NCBI GenBank assembly: GCA_016758965.1
Contig: JAEPRB010000371.1
Coordinates: 1 to 29,398, forward strand
DNA: 29,398 bases
Reading direction: 5' to 3'
Source of the DNA: Circinella minor
Lineage: Eukaryota; Mucoromycota; Mucoromycetes; Mucorales; Lichtheimiaceae
The translations under genes and the position numbers were made by a program. The notes under the pieces were generated by a model, which was not told where the DNA came from, did no database searches, and saw nothing but the letters and a program-made list of their open reading frames with translations. Below are positions 1-10,186 of this stretch, piece by piece (the stretch's first letter is position 1; the number at the start of each line of letters is the position of its first letter).

Positions 1-297
1 ACAAACGTATTGGGTAGCATTGATTGTAAGCAATTGTTTTTCATAATTACGTATAACAATAGCTGATGCAAAATAACTAAGAACACTAGTACAGTAAATC
101 ATTACCATTAATATATATTATCATTACGGGTCATAGTAAAAAGCATCAGTTTATTATATCACTATTTTTTTAAACACTGATCAAACATATATTAAAACTG
201 ATAATGAGCAAAGAAAAATTAAAAAGCAAGAAAAAAAAAAAGAGCATCAGAAGTGTAAGTAATATAATAAAGAAACAAAATATATAAATATTTTTTA

Positions 298-1194
298 TTA
301 AATCGAAAAGTAAAGAAGAGTGGGTGGGAGGCGGATCGAATTGATGAGATGAGGGTTGGTTTGTAGGAGGAGCGGGGGAGTGATGATGAGGGTGTTTAGA
401 TTAGGGAAGCGATCGATCAGATAGTTTGCAAATGCAACTCTATCACCTGTAAACCCATTAAGTTGCAAATTGATCAAATGAGTTTGCGGCACCCCGTGGA
501 AAGGAGGAAATACGTCTCCAAATTGAAAACGAATTCCAGTAAACAGAACCTGTTGAAGGTTTGTATCTACCAAAGTTGAAATCATCATGCTAGTATGGTT
601 AGCTGCCGGCACTCTTGAAATGTGCACGGCAGCAAAAAGAGGACTTCGATTCCTCAATGTCATAAGCATATTTAGCGCTTGTCTGCTGCTTGTGTTGGAC
701 CCTACTCAAATATAAAGAATTGTAAGATATTCATTAGAACAGTCAATATACATACAATAATTAATAATATTCAAAAGCTTTATTACTAATGACTTTAGAT
801 TTTTGTTTATGTCACCGCTTTTAATATAGCATAAAATAACAACTTAGTATTCGTACTTACATATATGGTATTGATGAAGACGGCTTCCGAAGCGCTCCAA
901 TGTGTTGATTAACTCTACACTGGGATTGTGTAGATTGAATACGAATGGGGTGTTTGCGTGGTAGGTGGTCAAAAAAGTGTCAAAGTCCTCGTCTCCAAGA
1001 ACATTTAATAATGGTACCTGTTGGCGGTACAATTGTAACCGCTCGACAGTCCATAAATGGGTTATCAAATGATTACGCCAAATTGGTCCGGCATGCAATG
1101 CATTAACGATATCTTCAAACTCCAAATTAACAAAATCAAAAATACGTTGCAATATTTCGATGGGAAGTACGAGTAAAAAAAATTGGTTGTCCAT
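298..1194 (-). CDS. F-box-like protein, two exons, unit 1 copy
   Basis: Probable F-box protein, the family that docks substrates to SCF (Skp1-cullin) ubiquitin ligases. Exon 1 is 861-1194 and exon 2 is 298-701. The 159-bp intron (702-860) has a GTAAGT donor and a TAG acceptor. The split codon becomes Trp and the frame stays open, giving about 245 residues. Residues 9-48 (LPIEILQRIFDFV, then WRNHL) fit an F-box-like helix bundle. Near the C-terminus, NLQLNGF and FPNLNTLIITPP resemble one or two weak leucine-rich repeats. The protein is short for the F-box/LRR type, which often exceeds 400 residues, so it may be a truncated family member. The start ATG at 1194 is the first in frame, and a TATA-like box lies 134 bp upstream. 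AATAAA overlaps the stop codon. An identical copy lies at 10187-11083. The family call rests on motif reading only. Confidence 0.7.
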
Positions 1195-1327
1195 GTTGTT
1201 GTAAATAAAAAGGTAGTCGTAAGGTTTTGTGATGTAAAATAAAAATAGTAGCTGTATGTAGTGAAAAAAGTTTAGAAAATGAAAATAAGATGTAAAAAGA
1301 ATGTTTTCCTACGTATCTAATCTGCTA

Positions 1328-1335
1328 TTTTTATA
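1328..1335 (-). promoter_or_regulatory. TATA-like box of F-box gene (unit 1)
   Basis: On the minus strand this reads TATAAAAA, 134 bp upstream of the ATG at 1194 and followed by A-rich leader sequence. The spacing is plausible for a fungal core promoter. It is unchanged in the second copy, but the whole block is identical, so that adds no independent support. Confidence 0.4.
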
Positions 1336-2122
1336 GAAAAAATGTGTTTGACTGACAACAGCAATTCATAACTTTTCGAATTTGAATTTTGTATTTTGAT
1401 ACGTATGCTTTAGACGGCCATCTTAATTTGACAACAGTGCGATTAAAAATGTTCTGAGAGCTCATTGTTGTACTGTACATTATTGATTTATCGCTGATGT
1501 ATTTTATTTAAAAACACGCACCCATGGTCACAAAGTACCGTATCTACAGTATAGTTGTGTTATTCAAGATCTTTTATAATGATTTTAAGTTATACGTATA
1601 TTTATTATATACATTAAATGTTTTACGTAGCTCTTTATATATGTATTACGTATAATGATAATTAAAACTCATGAGTGTATCAATGATGAATATTTACAGA
1701 TAATATTTACGTAATGTACTCATAAAACTCAAGGTTGTCAACATTTGCTTATTTTTGTAGTTGACAACAATATCTTCCATTGTTTCCCGAAGAAAATGTT
1801 TTTATTTCTTCTTTCTGCGTCTTCTTGTTATATTTTAATTTTTTTGGGTCTTTGAGATAACGAGAAATGGAATGCGATTTGCCGTTTTTTTTTTTTTTTT
1901 TTTGATAGTTCTACTTAACGTCAACAGCCAAGAGTTGCTTTTTATAGTTTCACTTTTTTGTTCTAAACGAACGTAATAATTCAAAAGAAGCTGCATCGGT
2001 AGTATTTAATTTATTTATTTTTTGGTCATATTAGCAAAGTTCACGGATAGAAAAAAAAAACGATGATTTTAAAAGACTTGGTAACAGACATAGAGTGAGA
2101 ACTATTGTGAGAAAAAATTAAG

Positions 2123-3850
2123 TTGCCTTTTGAGGATATACTTGTTTTGATATATGAGATGACGTTTACACAGGCTGAGTTAAATGACTCTTTAAGCTAT
2201 CTCAGGAACAGTTGAACGCGTTTCAACTTCTATTAATCGTTTACACTAACCACAACAAAAACAGCATTATAAACAATAATGAGAACTGATCTTTTTTTAA
2301 CGTCGAATACCATCAAGATTGGAATTTATCTTTTTACCAACTTGGAATCAATTCTTGCGTCCGTAAGGCAGTAACAGAAATCTTGGAAGAAGGGGATGAA
2401 GAGTTTTTGACACGTAATAAAAAAGAATCGGTGCTTACCATTAGTACTGGAGAAACAAAACCTTTGTTTCTATTTTCTTTGAATGAATAACATGACTGAT
2501 GAAAGGAACAGCTCTTTATTTTGAGGAGTAAAAGTTGTCAGCAAACAATTATCTTTTTAAAAGTTCAATGTTATGCTAATTCGTATTTCAAGAGCTTTCC
2601 GATTCTGTATTGGTTATGAACTTTCCTGGTGATAACGTATACAGAATAAGTCGTTGTTTTCCATATTATTATCAGCAGCAGCATCCCAATCATTAGAGCT
2701 GTCCAATCAAACTATATAGCAATCCTTATTCAATTTCATCGTCATTGATATCATCTAGATCATCATCATCATCCGACTCGTTATCATCCAAAACAACAAC
2801 AAAAAGCCAACACACAGGCACATTATTGACTTTTGAATCTTCAGTTCCGTACAAGTTATAAAGAGTAGCATACAACAAGTTTGGTCATATATTTCTTTTA
2901 CTTCTTCTCTTGACAATCACATCGAGCACTGGATTTGATACCAGGAATGTCTTTTTGCCAGTAGTCTTCAAAGGACCATCATGATTCTATTTCTCCTCTT
3001 TGTTTTCCTTCAAAACATCTATTTTATCAAACAATCATACTTTTATTCCTATTTGTATCATAATTCTTCTTTCTCTATATTCTTTTAAATCCACAACTGG
3101 ACTTTTATATTTCTCAGTATTTGAAATAGACACATGTTGATCAAGAATCTTGTGGTCGGATATATAGTAATAATGGACTTGCATCATTATACGGCACGTT
3201 GAATACACTACCGCCAGACTTGACAATAATAATGGGGGGGGTAGATACTGGCACTAATGGACCTTTATTTCATTCTACGTTGGTGCACAACCATATACAT
3301 AAAATACAGTGACACATTTACAGTTCTCCGCCAGTTTAAACAAAATATTGGTGGTACCGTAGAATCAAAACTAACAAGCGTTTAAATCTCACACACCCAG
3401 TTATACCTCGATGTCTGGAGTACCATCTATGCCAGATGGATCTCACCTTATCCACTCATATCTCTCACATGCCATTTCACCAAACGATGGTAATACTAGA
3501 TGGATCTGGTTGTGATAACATCCAGGAAATTTGTAAGTGAATAGAAGAATACAATCAGCAAAATGAAAACAATAACTGTTATATGCTGAATGAGAGTCAC
3601 TATCTGACATGTATGTGTTATTATTATAACAGGCATCATTTCATACAGTCTAGTTGATTATGAGATCTTTTTAGTCGACTTGGAATATTTTCATATGGCT
3701 GTAACAAAATTGGGAACTCCAAGCGATAATAATGATATTCCGCTGCTGGAAACTATTAGTAGCTTTCCAAATTTGATACATTTTATCATTGAAACCGTGT
3801 GATCTTCCAGACCGGAATTGCCGCCAGATAATAATACTGTTGTTTGTGCT
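2123..3850 (+). pseudogene. Degraded F-box/LRR-like relic, unit 1
   Basis: Only separated protein-like islands remain on the plus strand. At 2123 a frame reads LPFEDILVLIYEM...QAELNDSL, which looks like the start of an F-box (LPxEIL... followed by an acidic/polar turn), then meets stops. At 2358-2490 another frame gives an acidic piece (EILEEGDEEFL). At 3680-3802 the frame reads LEYFHMAVTKLGTPS...ETISSFPNLIHFII, a leucine-rich-repeat style segment, ending in TGA, with SSRPELPPDNNTV following in frame. Stops and frame changes between the islands rule out an intact gene. The LRR island is kept in unit 2 (13569-13691), also followed by a stop, so the gene was already broken before duplication or both copies share the lesion. 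Assignment to the F-box family is inference. Confidence 0.45.
2733..3178 (-). pseudogene. Possible decayed minus-strand coding piece with acidic tract
   Basis: Two protein-like stretches in different frames are separated by stops: one around 3035-3178 (LKEYRERRIM region) and one around 2733-2893, which ends in an Asp/Glu-rich tail encoded by repeated GAT/GAC codons. Both recur in unit 2 with substitutions and indels. I do not recognise the family. It could be an antisense shadow of the F-box relic, though the minus-strand reading looks the more protein-like of the two in this interval. Confidence 0.25.
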
Positions 3851-4420
3851 CATTTCAAAAGGATACGTACTTGACAAAGTTTTCGGTAACCTCAGTTATT
3901 TGCGCCTAGGAGCAAATTACTTTTGGCAACGTGTTTGGATAGTTTTCAAACGAAGTGTGTGGGTTCACTAATCTTTTGTCGTGGGATTTTTAAGGTGATT
4001 TGTCAAACCTTTAATAATAACAACATTAAATATCAATCATCTTTTTGCAATCGATTCTTGGGCCACTCAATTTTTACAAACATCTTTACAATCGTTAAAA
4101 AAAAGGACTACACATTCAAGAAACTTTATCAAAATATCCATAGCCAACTCCTTTGAAAGTAAGCTTATTTTTTTGATTGATTGATAAAAAATGAAAACCC
4201 GATTATAAGAGAGATCAGCATAATAATAATAAAAATCGTCTTTTCTTTTTTAACCGGATAATTGTTTCAAATCTTTCAAGAGAGTTTTCACGGTATAGAA
4301 AACGTGAATTCGAATACGTTTGGTAAAATACAGATCGGTTTTGTGATCCGTGATAGAAAAAATAAAAGCACAAGCCCGACAAGGGGAAAAGAACCATCAT
4401 CAGAAGAAGAAAGTATGTTG
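2782..4420. repeat. Tandem duplication, unit 1, diverged block
   Basis: Homologous to 12671-14260 at nearly constant offset, but with frequent substitutions and small indels; for example, about 20 bp around 3230-3250 and the stretch at 3430-3500 differ clearly. Homology to unit 2 continues to about 4400, where the unit 2 sequence switches to resemble the region around 7240 instead. Confidence 0.85.
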
Positions 4421-5495
4421 ATGAGGAATAAGAAGGTATTGTGTTAGGAACCAAGAACGTAAATAAGACGCGTGTCTTTGTTCCTTCAAAGGTGAAATTT
4501 GAAGGGGAGTTATCTTCTTCTTCAAAGGATGAAAATGTTGAACGTGTGGTTCACGAAGTTAGATCAGTAACAGAGGTAAAGATCATGTACAAGAAAAAAT
4601 GGAGTAGAAAACGCTTTGGATCGTATGTGCTGATCATTATTCTTTATTTTTATTTTTACTTTTGACAGTCCTTTCAAGGTAGATTACGTATATACGATGT
4701 CTACCAAAATATTCGTGTTGTAATACATAACGTAATAGCGTATGACCAATTATTATATACATACATTCGGCTTTGGTCGGTCAGTTTGAGGAACTATACG
4801 TAGTCAAAGAATAAGTAGGTAGGAAGAGAGGGGGTCGAGGATATATATGTATATAAAAACGAATACTGTTTCCTGGCTGTTAGGAAACCTTTTATTTATT
4901 TAGGACGAAATATCAGGGGCTGATTAGCGTCTAACTAATCCTATATTAATATTTCTACAGTAAATCGAATATCTATCCTAATATTTCTATATTCAACCAT
5001 GCACTCAACAATGCTGTCGTCTATTCTTGGTATTCCACTACAGATAAGTATATAGATCAACAACCTCATGAGTGAATATATCGTCGTAATAGTCTTACAC
5101 TATTACACATAATCATTATAAATAATTACGAGCAACATTTTGATGGTATTTACGTAATCTCATTTTATTACTATTATGTTTTCATTATTCCTCTGACAAT
5201 GTGTATATATTCAATGATGTTATGATATCTATTTCTTATGTATAATAATAGTTCTTGAAAGTAAAGGAGAAGTAATATATACTTATATATTGAAACGATG
5301 CTATGGATAAACTTGTTGGTTGTTACTTATTTTTCTATAATATTTATAATTCATTAGATGTATAAAGTCCAAGAGGGGGGGAAAGTTGAAGTGTTCACGC
5401 AAAGATCACACTGTAAACACATGTTGATTTTATTAAAAGATTTCCACGCCAATGCACGTTCATCAGCTTTACAATCATTGGAATTGTCAAAACAG
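4380..5495 (+). pseudogene. SWIM-RING family paralog A, broken by LTR insertion
   Basis: A third, most decayed copy of the gene seen at 7210 and 14283. Exon 1 similarity (TRVFVPSKVKFEGE) runs to about 4579 but has a frameshift and a TAG at 4445. The 3' splice site TTTTGACAG is kept at 4668. Exon 2 starts at 4669, is interrupted at 4731 by a solo LTR, and resumes at 5113-5145. Exon 3 is 5252-5271 and exon 4 is 5358-5495, followed by a GTATGT donor. In exon 4 a run of seven G (around 5373) shifts the frame just before the SWIM motif. In the unshifted frame the second zinc-binding Cys codon is CGC (Arg) instead of TGC, while the downstream CKH is kept. No RING exons follow. Not functional. Confidence 0.75.
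4726..5112. mobile_element. Solo LTR (377 bp) with 5-bp target duplication
   Basis: The element is 4731-5107, bounded by CGTAAT...ATTACA (the canonical TG start is mutated to CG). It is flanked by the direct repeat CATAA at 4726-4730 and 5108-5112. It matches the two outer parts of the LTR at 19749-21339 along its whole length. Removing the element plus one CATAA rejoins exon 2 of SWIM paralog A with exactly the same codon spacing, from the Met-Ser-Thr codons to the exon end, as in paralog C (14560-14627). Short inverted ends plus a 5-bp duplication are the signature of a retrotransposon LTR. No internal element sequence is left. Confidence 0.85.
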
Positions 5496-5820
5496 GTATG
5501 TATATTTTTTTTTTATTTGATATTATTTGACTTAAAACATTCAATCTATTATTTTCAAAATATGTATATAAGAATTGATTGAGATACCCGGTCCTACGTG
5601 ATGTTAAGTAGTGATAACTTTCATTCAAACCTCCAATACATCAAGCGCATGTTTGAAGTTTTTGCAACAAATGTTACAAAACACGCTTCAAAATGAAAGA
5701 TAAAACGTGGGCGTTGTAAGTTGAGGTAATCATGGAAGACAGAAGTTTGGATTATTGCAGACAACTTGATTACGAGCAGTGAGTAGCTATAACATGTTTA
5801 TATAGTATATATGATACATC

Positions 5821-5822
<2 letters not shown>

Positions 5823-5863
<41 letters not shown>
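5823..5863. repeat. Poly(A) run of 41 bases
   Basis: An uninterrupted run of A inside what would be the first intron of the gene at 5881. It is far longer than any other homopolymer in the window (others are up to about 20). It could be the tail of a retroposed sequence, replication slippage, or an assembly or sequencing artefact. Confidence 0.9.
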
Positions 5864-5865
<2 letters not shown>

Positions 5866-5880
5866 GAATGAAAACTGCAG

Positions 5881-6955
5881 TGTGGGACATAGCTTTTATT
5901 TTAGACATAAACTACGGATGTTGGGAAGCGATGTACAGGGCTGAGGATCTCCATTATATTAAAAGCTATAAATGGCCTCTTTTTGTCACTGAGGAAGATG
6001 AAGAGGCTCTTTTGTATATTAGATCATTTGACGGGAAGGTATAAATTTCTTTTATTTTGGTTAATACGTTTCTAAGTGCTCTTTTACCATTTGCTTATTA
6101 TTGAGCTTTTTAATGTGTTAATTTTTATTGTAGCTGACGTACGAAGATTTGATGACACATATAACAAGGCACTCTTCATACACAACAAAAGAATCCTACA
6201 GTGACACTTGGCTTCGACCGTCGATAATGAACTTGTTGACCAACTACAAATACGGCTTTTTCTCAAGAACTGGCGTAACAGAATTCGATGTTCTTTTTCG
6301 TGTATGGTCATCCATTCAGTACGCCTACGAAGATACCATTATAAGTGTCAATAGGTACATACTTGTTTCTTCTGTTAATACAATACTACTCTTGTTTACT
6401 AATTGACTTACATATAAATTCCAGTAGTGAGAAGGAAATTCAAGCGACGAGTGACAACAACAACGCAAACCGCTCACTCGGAAAAAGAAAGTTACATGGC
6501 ACTCGAGTTGATCTTCGCTTTGTTTATGATGAAGCAAAAATGGAATGTGCTGAGTATGGAAAAACTAATGAGTGTAAAATGAGCAGGCAAGAATTGAACG
6601 AACTAAAAAATGTCTTAAAACCTTCAAGATATGTAGGTGTGCACAGGGGCTTTTTCTGGAGAAACCAGGAGAGTAGTAATGGAGTTTTCAGATGAACCAG
6701 GCTCATACATTGTGTCGTCGAAGTTTCGGAAGAGAATTATGGCAGAGCATAATTCTTTGAGGAGAGGTGTCATACGTTTTGGTTGACTACAACACTACCG
6801 AAGTCTTTGCGGACATACGTTGTTTGTCTGCTTCCGGTGAACAACCATTGAAATACTCGGGAGAATTTCTTTTGCGGCATGGGGATACTTTACCTATTCA
6901 AAAAAAAAAAACCGTTTTCTATCTGCTTCTATTACAGAAATATACTGACACGTAA
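5881..6955 (+). pseudogene. Unrecognised multi-exon gene, frameshifted 3' half
   Basis: Good coding signal on the plus strand. Exons are 5881-6038, 6134-6354 and 6425-6695, with introns 6039-6133 (GTATAA...TAG) and 6355-6424 (GTACAT...CCAG); reading frame is kept across both junctions. The product reads WDIAFILDINYGCWEAMYRAE, LTYEDLMTHITRHSS, FDVLFRVWSSIQYAYED, then KLHGTRVDLRFVYDEAKMEC. A possible 5' exon starts at ATG 5732 (MEDRSLDYCRQ) with a GTGAGT donor, but its phase does not match the exon at 5881. The frame stops at 6695; protein-like sequence continues in other frames (FSDEPGSYIVSSKFRK, then SYVLVDYNTTEVFADIRC) to a stop at 6955, so at least one frameshift is present. The R-V-D...E-x-x-E spacing recalls PD-(D/E)XK nuclease-like cores, but this is a weak guess. 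It lies between SWIM paralogs A and B and has no counterpart in unit 2. Confidence 0.6.
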
Positions 6956-7209
6956 ATGAAGTTTCGACTTTTGGCTTCATTCTCTGGTGGGTAAATATTA
7001 TTAGCAAATTATTCTATTTTTAAAATTCCAACTTTGTGTTATTAATGTTTTGTATCAAAGGCCTTCCGTTTTTTTTTGAAGTGCTAGCGGACTCTCCCAC
7101 TGATAACGTGTGCAAAGTAAGCGACACCCACCGTATCAAGTTATGGGAGACTTGAATATATTCTGTTCAGGGGTCATCCTGTTATGACAAAGCTTTTTAC
7201 ACTTTAAAA

Positions 7210-8095
7210 ATGTCTACACCAAACAAGCCCGAGAAGGGTAAAAAAATTATTACCATCAAGAGAAGATTCGGCGAAGAAGATGATGATGAAGAAAAGGTGG
7301 TAGGGACAAAGGACGCCAAAAAAACGCGTACCTTTGTTCCTACAAAGGTGAAGTTCGAAGGGGAGGCTAGTTCCTCCAAAAAGGAAAATATTGATGACGA
7401 GGAGTTGGAGGTGTTCCCTCCAGAATTGCAGGTAAAGATCATGCAACAAAAGACAATGAAATAAAAAAAAAGCTTTGAATTCAATGTACGTACTAATTAT
7501 TAAGTAACTTTTTCTTTTTCTTTTGACAGAATGTACAAGGCAGATTGCAGAAAATAACAGCTGAAAAATTATTAGTAGTGCATAGAACAATAATAAATAA
7601 AAACGAACAACATTTCGAAGGTATTTATTTTTTATTATTCCTTTAACAAAGTTTAGTATATTAACTCATTAATCAATATTTTTATATAATTACAGTTCTT
7701 GGCCGTAAAGGCAATGTAAGATATATTTTATATTATGAAACGGAGGATCAGGTTAAACTTCTTTGTTTGTTGCTTATTTAATCTACCTATAATATTTATA
7801 ATTTATTAGGTTTATAAAGTTCAGATTGGCAACCGATTAAAGTGCTCTTGCAAAGATTACATTTTCCATGCTATACATTGCAAACATATATTATTAATTT
7901 TATTTAAAGTATTTCATGTTAATTCAACTTCATCAGCTTATCAATCTTTAAACTTGACACAGAATGTATGTATACCATCTTTTTTATTACGTAAATATTC
8001 TTTGATGATTCGAAATAATTAATCTATTAGCTATTTTATAGGTATTGCTTGAAATATATTATGATTTCTTTATGTATTGCACAACTTCTTTATAA
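7210..8095 (+). CDS. SWIM zinc-finger protein, paralog B, RING domain lost
   Basis: Five exons: 7210-7431, 7530-7620, 7696-7715, 7810-7965 and 8042-8095. All junctions are GT-AG (donors GTAAAG, GTATTT, GTAAGA, GTATGT), and the frame is open throughout, giving about 180 residues. Residues 1-74 are a charged, likely disordered head with an acidic EEDDDEEK stretch and several Lys/Arg. Exons 3-4 join as VLGRKGN-VYKVQIGN, then the SWIM motif C123-S-C125-x9-C135-K-H137 with HILLILFKVFHV after it. This is the zinc-binding pattern CxCxnCxH of SWIM fingers, in the arrangement seen in MEKK1/ZSWIM2-type proteins, where a RING normally follows. Here the sequence from about 8054 skips the last exons found in paralog C and runs into repeat DNA, adding a short novel tail (YYDFFMYCTTSL). 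It may be a SWIM-only protein or a pseudogene. Confidence 0.65.
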
Positions 8096-8383
8096 ATATT
8101 GCTTCTTTCTATTTTCTCTTTGCTTTGTATTCTTTTATTATTATTATTATTGCATACTCTTCTTACTTTCTTTTGTTTTTTATTATTATTATCGCACACT
8201 CTTCTTCTTATTTTCTTTTTTATATATACAAATTCACTTTGCAAACCTTTTTTTTTCTTTATTCTCTTATTAATAACATTATAGCTAGACGTTTATAAAT
8301 ATCACACACTAACCTTTTATTTTTCTTGCATATCTACATATAAAAAAAATTAACTACTTGCTCATAGACACTTATAGCTGTAA
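8068..8383. repeat. 3' flanking block shared with unit 2
   Basis: This stretch is rich in TTATTA/CTTCTT. It matches 15836-16150 with very few differences, and it starts exactly where SWIM paralog B loses homology to paralog C. The left end is therefore the breakpoint of the roughly 0.78-kb deletion that removed the RING exons from B. The hydrophobic reading frames in it (Phe/Leu/Ile/Tyr only, open in all three forward frames) are low-complexity artefacts. Confidence 0.85.
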
Positions 8384-9889
8384 TCTTTTAGAGAAAATGT
8401 TGAGATGCTTCATATGTAACATATATGTATTATAATATGAAAAGATGAAACCAAGACATTGATAGTAGAACATAAATGAATACATAACATTGAATAGATA
8501 TCTAGTGGATTAATGATAATGGAATAAAAAAAAGATTTAGATTCATCTACCATTACTTGCTTGAAATTTTAAAACAAAGAATAAAGTTGATGCAATGTGT
8601 GATATGTGCAACAACCAAAAGTGGTAATTGTGTTGAAGGATTCAGCAAAACCATTTTTACATCCAATTTGAAATCAGATGATCGATCGTCATTTACACAT
8701 TTAATCCCTCCCTCCGACTCTCTTTGTTTAATCAATTTCATTATGCAATCGCGAAGAGAAATACTAATTTTATGTTATTTCGTTTCCTTTTATGCATAGA
8801 AAAAAAATACATTACTGTTTGCATATCATTTATAGCTATATAATTACGTATACGCCAGTTGTACTTGTTGGATCTACTGTGACACGAATTGAGTCTCCTC
8901 CTTTATCCATTTTATTAGATCAACCAAATACTACATACTGATTTACTATTTTTAATGTGGATTATTTTGGAACATGGAAACGTTTTATTCATTGTCAGGT
9001 CAACATAATCGATTCACTATATATAAAATTATACCGGTCGATTATTATTAATTGATTATGTTGCATGGTAACATAGTAACGTACTAAGGGTAACTTATCA
9101 TGTCACGCTTTCACTTTATTTACGTAGTCATCAAAATAATTGACTGTCTTTACATATGATTATATGTAATATTTATCATCCAATTTATTAAAATATCCAT
9201 GTTTGATTATGCTGCGTACTACAAGCTATATTTTGATAATAAAAATACAATGCATCAAATATGAGAATATTCTTTTTTTTTTTTTTTTTTTGGAAATTCG
9301 TTTTGAAAGAGTCCACCACTTTGAACAAACACATCAAAATTATGTTTTTCATCACGTTTATTTAGAGTACGTATCTGTTTTTTTTTTAATTTCAACCTGA
9401 ATATCATTGTCATCAAAATTTATTTATTATGTTATCAATACTTAAATAAAAAACAATGGGAAAAATAAAATCACAGAAGCTCAATTATTTATTTTATTTT
9501 GTTGAACATGTTAATCAAAATAAAGTGGTCAACTCGTGATTATATTTTGTTCGTTTGAAGGTTTAAAAAATGATACGTAGAGAAGGTTACATACGAATTT
9601 TTTTTTTGATATGTGTTACGTTGAAAGAATGAGATCCAAAGATAAATATTTAGTTAAATCAACTAGATGTAAAATGTGCGTCCAGATATAAACATGGTTC
9701 ATACAAGTCATAACCCCATAAAATTTAAATGATCTTCTACAATATGGATGATTATGTTATTTTTTTTCTTTGGTAGCATGACCGATAAATATAAATGGAG
9801 GGTCTTCATTTGATGATCATAATGATTCAATATTCATGTTGTGATTATATTATTATTGGGTTATACATTAAAGAAAATACGTAATACTT
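8384..9889. other. Non-coding spacer, partly homologous to unit 2
   Basis: No supported gene. About 8384-8625 is extra relative to unit 2. From about 8626 to 8720 there is diverged homology to 16148-16250. At 8798-8835 it provides the empty site for the TIR element at 16286. Near 8890-8965 it matches 17456-17530 (TTTATCCATTTTATTAGA...). After that I see only AT-rich sequence, a T19-20 run near 9270-9291 and several TACGTA sites. Confidence 0.6.
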
Positions 9890-10186
9890 ACAAACGTATT
9901 GGGTAGCATTGATTGTAAGCAATTGTTTTTCATAATTACGTATAACAATAGCTGATGCAAAATAACTAAGAACACTAGTACAGTAAATCATTACCATTAA
10001 TATATATTATCATTACGGGTCATAGTAAAAAGCATCAGTTTATTATATCACTATTTTTTTAAACACTGATCAAACATATATTAAAACTGATAATGAGCAA
10101 AGAAAAATTAAAAAGCAAGAAAAAAAAAAAGAGCATCAGAAGTGTAAGTAATATAATAAAGAAACAAAATATATAAATATTTTTTA

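Larger units (their letters stand above)
1..2781. repeat. Tandem duplication, unit 1, identical block
   Basis: This stretch recurs at 9890-12670 with an offset of 9889. Reading the two line by line I find no difference until position 2782 (T here, C at 12671). It contains the whole F-box gene, its promoter region and about 1.4 kb of non-coding DNA. The left edge cannot be seen because the repeat already runs at base 1. Identity across non-coding AT-rich DNA implies very recent duplication or gene conversion, or an assembly artefact at a contig end. Confidence 0.95.

Noticed and set aside
3789..4156. Plus-strand frames of 60 and 77 codons
   Set aside because: They start inside or after the LRR island in other frames, show no motif, and are not kept open in unit 2.
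4716..5106. LTR start placed at TGTTGTAATAC (4716)
   Set aside because: Homology with the second LTR starts only at GTAATAGCG (4732), and the 5-bp duplications CATAA and ATTAT fit the later start; the TGTTG belongs to exon 2 of the SWIM gene.
7197..7590. Minus-strand frames of 95 and 128 codons over SWIM paralog B, and similar ones at 14241-14567
   Set aside because: Antisense shadows of the acidic, Lys-rich exon 1 and of the pyrimidine-rich intron; the spliced plus-strand reading has domain motifs and consistent splice sites.
8049..8298. Several overlapping 60-75 codon frames on both strands, repeated at 15789-16067
   Set aside because: Composed almost only of Phe/Leu/Ile/Tyr (or Lys/Asn/Arg on the other strand) from TTATTA/CTTCTT low-complexity DNA; open in three forward frames at once, so not genes.
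8553..8799. Frame with LLEIL and CVIC...C, resembling a RING start after the SWIM gene
   Set aside because: The rest of the frame has no further Cys/His ligand pattern or splice context, and it lies beyond the deletion breakpoint of paralog B; most likely chance.
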